NCBI GenBank assembly: GCA_965200925.1
Contig: OZ241738.1
Span: 1,922,001 to 1,986,000 of the forward strand
Source: WTGU01 sp965200925
Lineage (GTDB): Bacteria; Pseudomonadota; Alphaproteobacteria; UBA828
Direction of reading: 5' to 3'
DNA: 64,000 nt
The position numbers and the translations under genes were made by a program. Shown here piece after piece: positions 11,799-20,021 of the stretch. Every line of letters begins with the position of its first letter. Position 1 is the stretch's first letter. Below the pieces are notes generated by a model. That model was not told the DNA's origin, did not search any database, and saw only the letters and a program-made list of their open reading frames with translations.

Positions 11799-12895
11799 TC
11801 GCCCCCGGTGCGACCGTCGGCATCCTGGGCGGCGGCCAGCTGGGCCGGATGCTGGCGCTCGCGGCCGCCGCCCTGGGCTATCGCTGCCATGTCTTCGCGC
11901 CCGAGGCCGGTGGCCCGGCGGCGCAGGTCGCGGCGGCGGAAACGGTGGCGGCCTACGACGACCCGGCGGCCCTCGACGCCTTCGCCGCGGCAGTCGACGT
12001 GGCGACGATCGAGTTCGAGAACGTGCCGGCGGCGGCGCTGGCGCGGCTCGCGGCGCGCGTTCCCGTCAGGCCGGGCGCCGGCGCGCTCCGCGTCTGCCAG
12101 GACAGGATCGCCGAGAAGGATTTCGTCCGCGGCCTCGGTCTCGAAACGACCGCCTACGCCGCGCTGAACGAAGCCGCCGATGCGGAAGCCGCCGACCGGG
12201 CGATCGGCCGGCCGGCCGTGCTCAAGACCCGGACCATGGGCTATGACGGCAAGGGACAGGCCGCGCTGGCGGCGGGTGACGATCTGTCGCGCGCCTGGGA
12301 GGGGATCGGGCGGCGACCGGCGATCCTCGAGGCGCGGGTCGCGATCGAGCGGGAAATATCGGTGGTCGCCGCCCGTTCGCCGAAGGGCGCCGTGGCCTGC
12401 TTCGATCCGGTCGAGAACCGCCATGTCGGCGGCATCCTCGACGTCACGCGCGCGCCGGCCGGAATCGCGCCGGCGGGCGCGGCGGCGGCGCGGGAGAGCG
12501 CAACGCGCATCGCCGAGGGGCTCGACCACGTCGGCGTGCTCTGCGTGGAGCTGTTCGTGACCGGCCGCGGGCGTCTCCTGGTCAACGAGATCGCGCCGCG
12601 GGTCCACAATTCCGGCCACTGGACGATCGAAGGCTGCGAAACCAGCCAGTTCGCGCAGCACGTCCGCGCCGTTTGCGGTCTGCCCTTCGGCTCCACCGCC
12701 CGCCGCGCCGGCGCCGTCATGAAGAACCTGATCGGCCGGGACGTCGAACGCTGGCCGGCGCTGGCAGCGGATCCTTCCGCCCACCTCCATCTCTACGGCA
12801 AAACGGAGACCCGCCCCGGCCGCAAGATGGGGCACGTCACTTGGCTGTCCCCGTCGGACGCCGCGCCGGCGCCGCCGGACTGGCCGCCCGGCTGA
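11795..12895 (+). CDS. purK: N5-carboxyaminoimidazole ribonucleotide synthase
   Basis: ATP-grasp enzyme that carboxylates AIR with bicarbonate to N5-CAIR, the substrate of the adjacent PurE. The product is 366 residues. GTG at 11795 overlaps the purE stop, and the protein opens with the dinucleotide-like GATVGILGGGQLGRML. The ATP-grasp core is seen as LKTRTMGYDGKGQ, the metal/substrate region as LVNEIAPRVHNSGHW, and the C-terminal CETSQFAQHVRAV is diagnostic of PurK. Length and motifs are normal. Confidence 0.95.
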   Translation: MIAPGATVGILGGGQLGRMLALAAAALGYRCHVFAPEAGGPAAQVAAAETVAAYDDPAALDAFAAAVDVATIEFENVPAAALARLAARVPVRPGAGALRVCQDRIAEKDFVRGLGLETTAYAALNEAADAEAADRAIGRPAVLKTRTMGYDGKGQAALAAGDDLSRAWEGIGRRPAILEARVAIEREISVVAARSPKGAVACFDPVENRHVGGILDVTRAPAGIAPAGAAAARESATRIAEGLDHVGVLCVELFVTGRGRLLVNEIAPRVHNSGHWTIEGCETSQFAQHVRAVCGLPFGSTARRAGAVMKNLIGRDVERWPALAADPSAHLHLYGKTETRPGRKMGHVTWLSPSDAAPAPPDWPPG

Positions 12896-12905
12896 CTCGG
12901 CGTTC

Positions 12906-12924
12906 GCGGGCGCTTGCGGCCCGC
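12906..12924 (+). terminator. Hairpin downstream of purK, possible terminator
   Basis: GCGGGC (12906-12911) and GCCCGC (12919-12924) form a perfect 6-bp stem with a 7-nt loop, 10 nt after the purK stop. No T-run follows, only GTCCTTCG, so intrinsic termination would be weak. It separates purEK from the amidotransferase gene at 12967. Confidence 0.3.
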
Positions 12925-12966
12925 GTCCTTCGATTGGTAAACAGCCCCGCCCGACTTTGACTCCCG

Positions 12967-13689
12967 ATGCCCGACCAAAGCGCGAAGATCGTCCTCGTCA
13001 CCCATTCCGAGCGTGCGGCGCCCGGCAAGGTGCGTGCGGCGCTTGCGGCCCGCGGCTGTGCGACCGAGGTCCGCTGCACCTTCGCGGGCGACGCGCTGCC
13101 GCCGCTCGCCGGCGGTCGCCCGCAGGGCTACGACGCGGCGGTGGTGTTCGGCGGCCCGATGAGCGCCTGCGACCTCGAGACCCACCCGTTCCTGGAGCGG
13201 GAGACGGGCTGGGTCGGCAGCCAGGTGGAGGCGGACGCGCCGATCCTCGGCATCTGCCTCGGCGCCCAGATCATGGCGCGCGCGCTCGGGGCCACCGTCT
13301 CCCGCCATCCCGACGGCAAGTGTGAGGTCGGCTACCAGCCGATCTATCCGGCGAGGCCCGGTTGCCCGCTGTTCCCGGCGCCCATGCACGCCTATCAATG
13401 GCACCGCGAAGGCTTCGACGTCCCGCGCGGGGCGACGCTGCTGGCGACCGGCGCCCTGTTCAGCAACCAGGCCTTCCGCTACGGCCGGCGCGCCTTCGGC
13501 ATCCAGTTCCACCCCGAGATGGTCCCCGCGACGCTCGAACGCTGGGTGACGAGCGAAAAGGCGCAGGCCGCCCTGGCCCGCCCCGAAGTCCCTTCCCCCG
13601 CCACCCAACGCGCCGACGCCGCCCGCTACGACCCGGCGGTGCATCGCTGGCTCGACCGCTTCCTCGACCTGTGGCTGGAGCGATTCTAG
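12967..13689 (+). CDS. Class I glutamine amidotransferase-like protein (GMP synthase-like)
   Basis: A 240-residue stand-alone class I glutaminase. The catalytic triad is visible: Cys in LGICLGAQIMA, and His/Glu in FGIQFHPEM. The region between (CEVGYQPIYP and YQWHREGF) is typical of the GuaA-like/YfeJ branch. The aminated substrate is unknown; such proteins include gamma-glutamyl hydrolases and orphan amidotransferases. The gene stands between purK and miaA, with only 20 nt to the miaA start proposed here, and it may simply be neighbouring housekeeping. Confidence 0.88.
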   Translation: MPDQSAKIVLVTHSERAAPGKVRAALAARGCATEVRCTFAGDALPPLAGGRPQGYDAAVVFGGPMSACDLETHPFLERETGWVGSQVEADAPILGICLGAQIMARALGATVSRHPDGKCEVGYQPIYPARPGCPLFPAPMHAYQWHREGFDVPRGATLLATGALFSNQAFRYGRRAFGIQFHPEMVPATLERWVTSEKAQAALARPEVPSPATQRADAARYDPAVHRWLDRFLDLWLERF

Positions 13690-13709
13690 GCGCCTGTCCG
13701 GGTTGGAGC

Positions 13710-14726
13710 GTGGGCGGGACCACGGCGCGACGGGTCGGGGGGTGCGCGACGGTTCCGGCATTCACGACGGAAGCCGGAGCGGCCCGCGGCGACCTTCCCC
13801 TCCTCTTGATCGGCGGGCCGACGGCGAGCGGGAAATCGGCACTGGCGGTCGATGTCGCGGAGCGGTTCGGCGGGGTCGTCGTCAACGCGGACAGCATGCA
13901 GGTCTATCGCGACCTGCCGATCCTGACCGCATGGCCCGACGCCAGCTTGCGCGCGCGCGCGCCGCACAGGCTCTACGGCGTGCTCGACGGGGCGCTGCGC
14001 TGCTCGGCCGGCCGCTGGCGCGCCATGGCCCTGGCGGAGATCGAACGCATCCGGCGCGACGGCGCCTTGCCGATCCTGGTGGGCGGGACGGGGCTTTACT
14101 TCCGGGCGCTCCTCCAGGGCCTCGCGCCGGTGCCGGCGGTCTCCGCACCGGTGCGCGCGCAGGTCGCCGCGCTGCGGGCGCGGGAGGGCACGGCGGCGCT
14201 GCACGCCCGCCTGGCCGCGCGCGACCCGGAAACAGCGCGGCGCCTCGCGCCCGCCGACACGCAGCGCGTCGCGCGCGCCTACGAGGTGCTCGAGGCGACG
14301 GGCCGGCCGCTGGCCGCGTGGCAGGCCGAACGGCATGAGGGCTATGCCGGCCGCGCCGCCGCGGTGGTCCTCGCCCCGCCCCGCCCCGCGCTTTACGACT
14401 CCTGCGACGCGCGCTTCGACCGCATGATGGCGGCGGGCGCGCTCGCCGAGGCGGCCCGCCTCCTCCGCCGCGGCCTGGACCCGGGCCTGCCGGTCATGAA
14501 GGCGGTGGGCGTGCGGCCGCTCCGCGACCATCTGGCGGGGGCCGTCCCGCGTGAACGGGCGGTCGCGCTCGCCCGCCAGGCGACGCGCCGCTACGCCAAG
14601 CGTCAGACCACCTGGTTCCGCCACCAGATGGCCGAAGCCGCCCTTCTGCCTTATCGTTACCGAGCGGAATCGAAACGACAATCGCTCGCTCTCGTGGAGC
14701 GTCTGCTCTTGACCAGCCGCGGCTGA
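13710..14726 (+). CDS. miaA: tRNA dimethylallyltransferase
   Basis: Adds a dimethylallyl group to A37 of tRNAs reading UNN codons. Visible are the P-loop GGPTASGKS, NADSMQVYRDLPILTAWP, GGTGLYFRALLQGL, and the C-terminal RYAKRQTTWFRHQ. The start is uncertain. GTG at 13710 is the only reasonable start codon between the upstream stop and the P-loop, giving 338 residues with a slightly long leader of about 30 residues before LLLIGGPT. A TTG just before the P-loop would be too short, and no clear ribosome site is seen. Confidence 0.9.
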   Translation: MGGTTARRVGGCATVPAFTTEAGAARGDLPLLLIGGPTASGKSALAVDVAERFGGVVVNADSMQVYRDLPILTAWPDASLRARAPHRLYGVLDGALRCSAGRWRAMALAEIERIRRDGALPILVGGTGLYFRALLQGLAPVPAVSAPVRAQVAALRAREGTAALHARLAARDPETARRLAPADTQRVARAYEVLEATGRPLAAWQAERHEGYAGRAAAVVLAPPRPALYDSCDARFDRMMAAGALAEAARLLRRGLDPGLPVMKAVGVRPLRDHLAGAVPRERAVALARQATRRYAKRQTTWFRHQMAEAALLPYRYRAESKRQSLALVERLLLTSRG

Positions 14727-14798
14727 GGGACTACCGTCCGCCCTCCGCCGCCGATACGCGGCGGGGCCGGCCGCGCGCGGGCCACGGGGAAGATCATC

Positions 14799-16592
14799 GT
14801 GACATCGAGTGTCGAGGAGCGCGCCCGCGCCGAGCTCGCCGGAGCCGAGCTGGTCGTCCGCACGCTCGTCGACCTCGGCGTCGACGTCGTGTTCGGCTAT
14901 CCCGGCGGCGCGACGCTGCCGATCTACGACGCGATCTTCCGACAGAACGACCTGCGCCATGTCCTCGTGCGGCACGAGCAGGGGGCGGTGCACGCGGCGG
15001 AGGGCTATGCCCGCTCCACGGGGAAGGTCGGCACCGTGCTCGTCACCTCGGGGCCGGGCGCCACCAACAGCGTCACCGGCCTGACGGACGCCCTCATGGA
15101 CAGCGTGCCGATCGTCTGCCTGACCGGCCAGGTGCCGACGCACATGATCGGCAACGACGCCTTCCAGGAGGCGGATACCGTGGGCATCACCCGGCCCTGC
15201 ACCAAGCACAACTACCTGGTGAAGGAGGTGGGCGACCTGTGCCGCGTGCTGCGCGAGGCCTACTACATCGCGGCTGCCGGCCGCCCCGGCCCGGTGGTGG
15301 TGGACCTGCCGAAGGACGTCGTCATGGCCAGGGCGCCCTATACCGACGGCGTGCTCCCGGACGACGGCCCGGTCCATCGCTCCTACCGGCCCCGGCGCGA
15401 CCCCGACCCGGACGCCGTCGCGCGGGCCGTCGCGCTGCTGGCGGAGGCCAAGCGCCCGCTCTTCTACGCCGGCGGCGGCGTGATCAACGCCGGCCCGGGC
15501 GCGGCGGCGAGCCTCGCAGCGCTGGTGCGGCTCACCGGCTACCCGGTCACCAACACGCTGATGGGCCTCGGCTGCTATCCGGGGAACGACGACCGGTTCC
15601 TCGGCATGGTGGGGATGCACGGCACCTTCGAAGCCAACATGGCGATGGCCGAATGCGACCTGATGGTGGCCGTCGGCGCGCGTTTCGACGACCGGGTGAC
15701 CGGCCGGCTCACCGATTTCTCGCGCGGCTCGACCAAGATTCAGATCGACATCGATTCCTCCTCGATCAACAAGAACGTACCGGTCGACCTCGCCGTCGTG
15801 GGCGACGCCGGCCTCGCGCTCGACGCCATCCTCAGCGGCTGGAAGGCGCGCGGCGCGGTGCCGGACAAGGCGGCGCTCGCGGCGTGGTGGCGGCAAATCG
15901 ACGAATGGCGCAAGCGCGACTGCCTGCGCTACGCGCGGTCCGCCAGCGTCATCAAGCCGCAATACGCCCTCGAACGGCTCCAGGAGGCGACCAGGGGGCG
16001 GGACGTCTACTTCACCACCGAGGTGGGGCAACACCAGATGTGGGCGGCCCAGTTCCTCAAATTCGACGCGCCCAACCGGTGGATGACGTCGGGCGGCCTC
16101 GGCACCATGGGCTACGGCTTCCCGGCGGCGATGGGCGTGCAGGTCGCTCATCCCGGTTCGCTGGTCATCGACATCGCCGGCGAAGCCTCGCTCCTGATGG
16201 TGATCCAGGAGCTCTCGACGATGATCCAGTACCGGCTGCCGGTGAAGACCTTTCTGCTGAACAACGAATATATGGGCATGGTGCGCCAGTGGCAGGAGTT
16301 CTTCCACGGCGGCCGCTACGCCGAGAGCTACATGGATTCCCTGCCCGATTTCGTGAAGCTGGCGGAGTCTTTTGGAGCGACCGGCCTCGCGGCGCGTCGG
16401 CCCGAGGAGGTGGACGGGGTCATCGAGGCGATGATCGAGACGCCCGGCCCGGTCATCGCCGACATCCTCGTGGACAAGGAAGAGAACGTCTATCCGATGA
16501 TTCCGGCCGGTGCCGCCCATTACGAGATGAAGCTGGGGCCCGAGCACGGCGAACTCGAGGAGCGCTCGGAAGACGGCATGGTGCTCGTCTAG
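14799..16592 (+). CDS. ilvB: Acetolactate synthase large subunit
   Basis: Thiamin-diphosphate enzyme condensing pyruvate into acetolactate (or acetohydroxybutyrate) for valine, leucine and isoleucine. The product is 597 residues, a normal length. The catalytic Glu lies in VRHEQGAVHAAEGYAR, and the ThDP region ends LLNNEYMGMVRQWQEFFHGG. The usual Mg-binding GD(G/A) of the ThDP motif reads G461-E462-A463, and the following LMN is LMV468. These are substitutions at a normally conserved site, discussed under findings. GTG start at 14799 behind GGGGA. First gene of ilvB-ilvN-ilvC. Confidence 0.95.
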   Translation: MTSSVEERARAELAGAELVVRTLVDLGVDVVFGYPGGATLPIYDAIFRQNDLRHVLVRHEQGAVHAAEGYARSTGKVGTVLVTSGPGATNSVTGLTDALMDSVPIVCLTGQVPTHMIGNDAFQEADTVGITRPCTKHNYLVKEVGDLCRVLREAYYIAAAGRPGPVVVDLPKDVVMARAPYTDGVLPDDGPVHRSYRPRRDPDPDAVARAVALLAEAKRPLFYAGGGVINAGPGAAASLAALVRLTGYPVTNTLMGLGCYPGNDDRFLGMVGMHGTFEANMAMAECDLMVAVGARFDDRVTGRLTDFSRGSTKIQIDIDSSSINKNVPVDLAVVGDAGLALDAILSGWKARGAVPDKAALAAWWRQIDEWRKRDCLRYARSASVIKPQYALERLQEATRGRDVYFTTEVGQHQMWAAQFLKFDAPNRWMTSGGLGTMGYGFPAAMGVQVAHPGSLVIDIAGEASLLMVIQELSTMIQYRLPVKTFLLNNEYMGMVRQWQEFFHGGRYAESYMDSLPDFVKLAESFGATGLAARRPEEVDGVIEAMIETPGPVIADILVDKEENVYPMIPAGAAHYEMKLGPEHGELEERSEDGMVLV

Positions 16593-16627
16593 CGCGGCCC
16601 GCCGGACGAAAAGCCGAAGGAGACGCC

Positions 16628-17152
16628 GTGGAGGACCGCGCCGAACGCCATACCTTCTCCGTCCTGGTCGAGAACGAGCCGGGCGTGCTGGCGCGGGTGA
16701 TCGGGCTGTTTTCCGGGCGCGGCTACAACATCGAGAGCCTCACCGTCGCCGAGGTCGACCGCGACAAGCGCCTCTCCCGCATCAACCTGGTGACCTCGGG
16801 TTCGCGCATGGTCATCGAGCAGATCGCGGCCCAGCTCGACCGCCTGGTACCGGTCCACCACGTCTCCGACCTGACCGAGCAGGGCCCCTATGTCGAACGC
16901 GAACTGGCCTTGATCAAGGTCGCGGCGACCGGCGATCGGCGGGTCGAATCGCTGCGGATCGCGGACATCTTCCGGGCCCATGTGGTCGACAGTGAGATCG
17001 ACTCGTTCGTGTTCGAGATGACCGGCAACGGTGCTAAGATCGACGCCTTCATCCGGCTGATGACGCCGCTCGGGCTGGCCGAGATCTCGCGCACGGGCGT
17101 GGTCGCCATCGCGCGCGGCAAGGGATCGCTTCGACACGACGATCGACCGTAA
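16628..17152 (+). CDS. ilvN: Acetolactate synthase small (regulatory) subunit
   Basis: Binds valine and controls the large subunit. The 174-residue product opens RHTFSVLVENEPGVLARVIGLFSGRGYNIESLTV, the ACT domain, and is followed by the C-terminal half (RELALIKVAATG). The GTG at 16628 is preceded by a strong GAAGGAG six nt away. It lies 35 nt after ilvB and 25 nt before ilvC, so co-transcription is likely. Length is typical of IlvH/IlvN of alphaproteobacteria. Confidence 0.95.
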   Translation: MEDRAERHTFSVLVENEPGVLARVIGLFSGRGYNIESLTVAEVDRDKRLSRINLVTSGSRMVIEQIAAQLDRLVPVHHVSDLTEQGPYVERELALIKVAATGDRRVESLRIADIFRAHVVDSEIDSFVFEMTGNGAKIDAFIRLMTPLGLAEISRTGVVAIARGKGSLRHDDRP

Positions 17153-17177
17153 GGAACGCCAACACGGAGACGGCACG

Positions 17178-18197
17178 ATGCGGGTGTATTACGACCAGGA
17201 CGCCGACCTCAACCTCATCAAGGCGAAGAAGGTCGCCGTCATCGGCTACGGCAGCCAGGGCTTCGCCCACGCGAACAACCTGAAGGACAGCGGGACGAAG
17301 GAGATCGCGGTCGGCCTGCGGCCGGGCTCGGCGAGCGCGGCGAAGGCGGAAGCCGCGGGCCTCGCGGTCATGGACATCGAACAGGCCGCCCGCTTCGGCG
17401 ATGTGGTGATGGTCCTGACGCCGGACGAGCTGCAACGCCGGCTCTACGACGAGGTGCTGCGCGACAACATGAAGGAAGGCGCCGCCCTGGCCTTCGCGCA
17501 CGGCCTGAACATCCACTTCCGCCTGATCGAGCCGCGGCCCGACCTCGACGTCTTCATGGTCGCGCCGAAGGGGCCGGGCCACACCGTCCGCTCGGAATAC
17601 CAGCGCGGCGGCGGCGTGCCCTGCCTGCTGGCGCTGGCGCGGGACGCCTCCGGCAACGCCAAGGAGATCGGCCTTTCCTACGCGGCGGGGATCGGCGGCG
17701 GGCGCGCCGGCATCATCGAGACCACCTTCCGCGAGGAAGTCGAGACCGACCTGTTCGGCGAGCAGGTCGTGCTGTGCGGCGGCCTGACCTCCCTGATCAC
17801 CGCCGCCTGGGAGACCCTGGTCGAGGCCGGCTACGCGCCGGAAATGGCCTATTTCGAGTGCCTCCACGAGGTCAAGCTGATCGTCGACCTGATGTACGAG
17901 GGCGGCATCGCCAACATGCGCTATTCGATCTCCAACACCGCCGAATACGGCGACTACACGCGCGGGCCCCGGGTGGTCGACGACAAGACCCGCGCGCGCA
18001 TGAAGGCGATCCTGGCGGACATCCAGAACGGCCGCTTCACCAGCGAATGGATGCTGGAGAACGCGGCCGGCCAATCGTCCTTCAAGGCGATGCGCGCGCG
18101 CGCCGCCGAACACCCGATCGAGGAGGTCGGCGAACGCCTCCGCGCCATGATGCCGTGGATCGCGGAAGGGCGGCTGGTGGACCGCAGCAAGAACTGA
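17178..18197 (+). CDS. ilvC: Ketol-acid reductoisomerase (class I)
   Basis: Isomerises and reduces acetolactate using NADPH and Mg. The product is 339 residues, the short class I length. It starts MRVYYDQDADL, has the Rossmann GYGSQGFAHANN, the conserved HGLNIHF, VAPKGPGHTVR, and the Mg-ligand regions ETDLFGEQ and CLHEVKLIVDLMYEGG. All expected residues are present. It is the last gene of the ilv cluster, followed by a possible hairpin and then an unrelated low-GC gene with its own promoter. Confidence 0.97.
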   Translation: MRVYYDQDADLNLIKAKKVAVIGYGSQGFAHANNLKDSGTKEIAVGLRPGSASAAKAEAAGLAVMDIEQAARFGDVVMVLTPDELQRRLYDEVLRDNMKEGAALAFAHGLNIHFRLIEPRPDLDVFMVAPKGPGHTVRSEYQRGGGVPCLLALARDASGNAKEIGLSYAAGIGGGRAGIIETTFREEVETDLFGEQVVLCGGLTSLITAAWETLVEAGYAPEMAYFECLHEVKLIVDLMYEGGIANMRYSISNTAEYGDYTRGPRVVDDKTRARMKAILADIQNGRFTSEWMLENAAGQSSFKAMRARAAEHPIEEVGERLRAMMPWIAEGRLVDRSKN

Positions 18198-18202
18198 AAG
18201 CA

Positions 18203-18238
18203 CCGGCCTTTCAGCGGGCGGAAGCCCCGTGCGGCCGG
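18203..18238 (+). terminator. Nested hairpin after ilvC
   Basis: CCGGCC (18203-18208) pairs with GGCCGG (18233-18238), enclosing GGGC-GGAA-GCCC (18216-18227), a 4-bp stem capped by a GNRA-type tetraloop. It begins 5 nt after the ilvC stop. There is no T-run, so this is a structure at an operon end rather than a clear intrinsic terminator. Confidence 0.3.
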
Positions 18239-18253
18239 AGCGGCGGGAGAAGG

Positions 18254-18281
18254 TTGACGATTTCGACTGAAGCCCTACAAT
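18254..18281 (+). promoter_or_regulatory. Sigma70-type promoter of the orphan islet gene
   Basis: TTGACG (18254-18259) and TACAAT (18276-18281) are separated by 16 bp, close to the housekeeping consensus and standing out in this GC-rich sequence. Transcription would start near 18288, giving a leader of about 60 nt before the ATG at 18349. An ATG at 18280 overlaps the -10 box and therefore cannot be the start. Confidence 0.6.
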
Positions 18282-18348
18282 GGCGCGGGCCGACTCGGGC
18301 GGCCCATGGGACACGCACGCCGCTCGGGCACCGCGTCGGAGAACGGAT

Positions 18349-18768
18349 ATGACCGACCGTCAAAGCGAAACGAATCACCTCCTGGTGCAAATCCGCGATT
18401 TGCTTGGCGACATCGCTCTAAGTATTGCCGAATCGGGTAGTGGTGAGGCAGGAGCTTCTTACTATTTTTACTACGGTAGGCCATTTCGATATTCCGATAC
18501 ATTCAGGCGAATGCAAGCTGAGCAGAGTCGCCTGAAGAAAGAGCATGATGAGGCTGAACAGAAGGCTGAACAGAGTCGCCAGGATGAGGAACAGTTTCGG
18601 GTGCTAATAGAAAGCGTGAAAGGACTTATCTTAGTGAAAATTCGTTATGGTTATAGGGAGAAAGAATACTCTGCGCTTCTGAAGGAGTATCCTAATCATC
18701 CTGAGAAATGGCGCTCCGACGACGGCAAACTCCTGTGGGAAAGCATGGGACCGGAACGCAGCATTTAA
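18349..18768 (+). CDS. Small charged coiled-coil protein, function unknown
   Basis: A 139-residue protein opening MTDRQSETNHLLVQIRDLLGDIA. A short Gly/Tyr-rich stretch (SYYFYYGRPF) is followed by a heptad-like Glu/Lys/Gln-rich helix (about residues 47-80) and a basic C-terminal half rich in Lys, Arg and Tyr. I recognise no family. The coding sequence is much more AT-rich, with different codon use (TTA, AAA, TAT), than the surrounding genes, suggesting recent acquisition. It has its own upstream promoter, a CGGAGA ribosome site and no partner gene. The helical segment suggests oligomerisation, which is inference only. Confidence 0.7.
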   Translation: MTDRQSETNHLLVQIRDLLGDIALSIAESGSGEAGASYYFYYGRPFRYSDTFRRMQAEQSRLKKEHDEAEQKAEQSRQDEEQFRVLIESVKGLILVKIRYGYREKEYSALLKEYPNHPEKWRSDDGKLLWESMGPERSI

Positions 18769-19013
18769 TCTTTTGCGCGCCGCTCTGTGCAAACGAGGCC
18801 GCCTCTAGCCGGAACTTCTCAAATCTTCGCAGCCAATCCTGGTCTCCCTTACCGCCTGGATCATATCTCTTATCTGTTTACCTTATGGGGGCCGGAGGCC
18901 CGCATACCGGGGAGAGCACACCGCCCACACACCGGCGGCTCATTTTTCCGCTGGCCGAGCGGGGCGGGTTGTCCTAAGAGACGGGGCGAGTCAGCAGCAC
19001 GGCGGGCGGCGTC

Positions 19014-20012
19014 TTGCGCATCGTCACGATCTTCGGCGGGACCGGTTTCCTCGGGCGGCACATCGTCCAGCGCTTGGCGCGGGAGGATTGGGGCATCCGC
19101 GTCGCCACCCGGCGCCCGGGGCGAGCGGGCTTCCTCCGCCCCTGCGGCGACGTGGGCCGCGTCGTGCCGCTCCAGGCCAACGTGCGGGACGACGCATCCG
19201 TCCGCCGCGCGGTCGAGGGCGCCGATGCGGTGGTCAACCTGTGCGGCATCCTCCACGAGCGCGGCCGGCAGACCTTCGCCGCCGTCCACGCGGAGGCGGC
19301 CGGGCGCATCGCGCGGGCGGCGGCAGACGCCGGCGCCGCGCGCCTGCTGCACGTCTCGGCGTTGGGCGCCGAGGCCGCGTCGCCCTCGGCCTACGCGCGC
19401 TCCAAGGCGGCCGGCGAGGCCGCGGTGCGCGCGGCGTTCCCCACCGCCACGATCTTCCGGCCGGGCCTCGTGTTCGGGCCGGAGGACGGATTCTTCAACC
19501 GCCTCGCGGCGCTGCTGCGCCTAGCCCCGGTGATGCCGCTGTTCTTCGCCGGCCTGCCCCGGCTGGAGCTGGACGGGCTCTTCCCGCGCTTCGTCTTCGC
19601 CGCCGGGACGACGCGCTTCCAGCCGGTCCATGTGGGCGACGTGGCGGAGGCCGCCCACCGCGTGCTCGACGCCCACCCGCCGCCCGGCGGGGTGTACGCG
19701 CTCGGCGGCCCCTCGGTCTACAGCTACGCCGAGCTGACGGCGCTCGTCCGCGCAGAGACCCGCCGCAAGGCGCTGGCACTCCCCGTCCCCTTCTTCGCCG
19801 CGTCGGCGCTCGCCCGGCTTCTCCGCCTCGCCCCGGCCCCGCCGCTGACCCCCGACCAGGTGACGCTGCTGAAGCTCGACAACGTGGTCGCGCCGGATGC
19901 GCGCGGGCTTGCCGACCTCGGCATCGCCGCCACCGCGGCGGAGCTCGTCCTGCCGACCTATCTGGACGCCTACCGCCGGGGCCGCACCGATTCTTCCGCG
20001 CCAGCGGGCTGA
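19014..20012 (+). CDS. NDUFA9-like atypical short-chain dehydrogenase
   Basis: A 332-residue NAD(P)-binding protein of the complex I NDUFA9/atypical SDR group. It starts at TTG with VTIFGGTGFLGRHIVQRL (TGxxGxxG) and has VNLCGIL, LLHVSALGA, the YARSKAAGE active-site-like motif, and FRPGLVFGPEDGFFN. In alphaproteobacteria this protein commonly sits beside uppP and glutamate synthase, as here; it is thought to relate to respiratory complex I or quinone metabolism (family knowledge). The 245 nt upstream contains no recognisable element. The TTG start is inferred from homology and is not certain. Confidence 0.85.
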   Translation: MRIVTIFGGTGFLGRHIVQRLAREDWGIRVATRRPGRAGFLRPCGDVGRVVPLQANVRDDASVRRAVEGADAVVNLCGILHERGRQTFAAVHAEAAGRIARAAADAGAARLLHVSALGAEAASPSAYARSKAAGEAAVRAAFPTATIFRPGLVFGPEDGFFNRLAALLRLAPVMPLFFAGLPRLELDGLFPRFVFAAGTTRFQPVHVGDVAEAAHRVLDAHPPPGGVYALGGPSVYSYAELTALVRAETRRKALALPVPFFAASALARLLRLAPAPPLTPDQVTLLKLDNVVAPDARGLADLGIAATAAELVLPTYLDAYRRGRTDSSAPAG

Positions 20013-20021
20013 CGGCCCCGC

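Noticed and set aside
14727..14798. Riboswitch or attenuator before ilvB
   Set aside because: The gap is 72 nt, without a leader peptide rich in branched-chain codons and without a convincing terminator/antiterminator pair.
13686..16547. Very long open frames opposite real genes (for example opposite ilvB/miaA, hsdR and livH)
   Set aside because: They are antisense to intact genes with recognised motifs, are rich in Arg, Ala, Gly and His, and match no family. High third-position GC suppresses stop codons on the opposite strand.
18280..18348. Longer N-terminus for the orphan islet protein starting at ATG 18280
   Set aside because: That ATG overlaps the -10 box TACAAT, so it would precede the transcription start.
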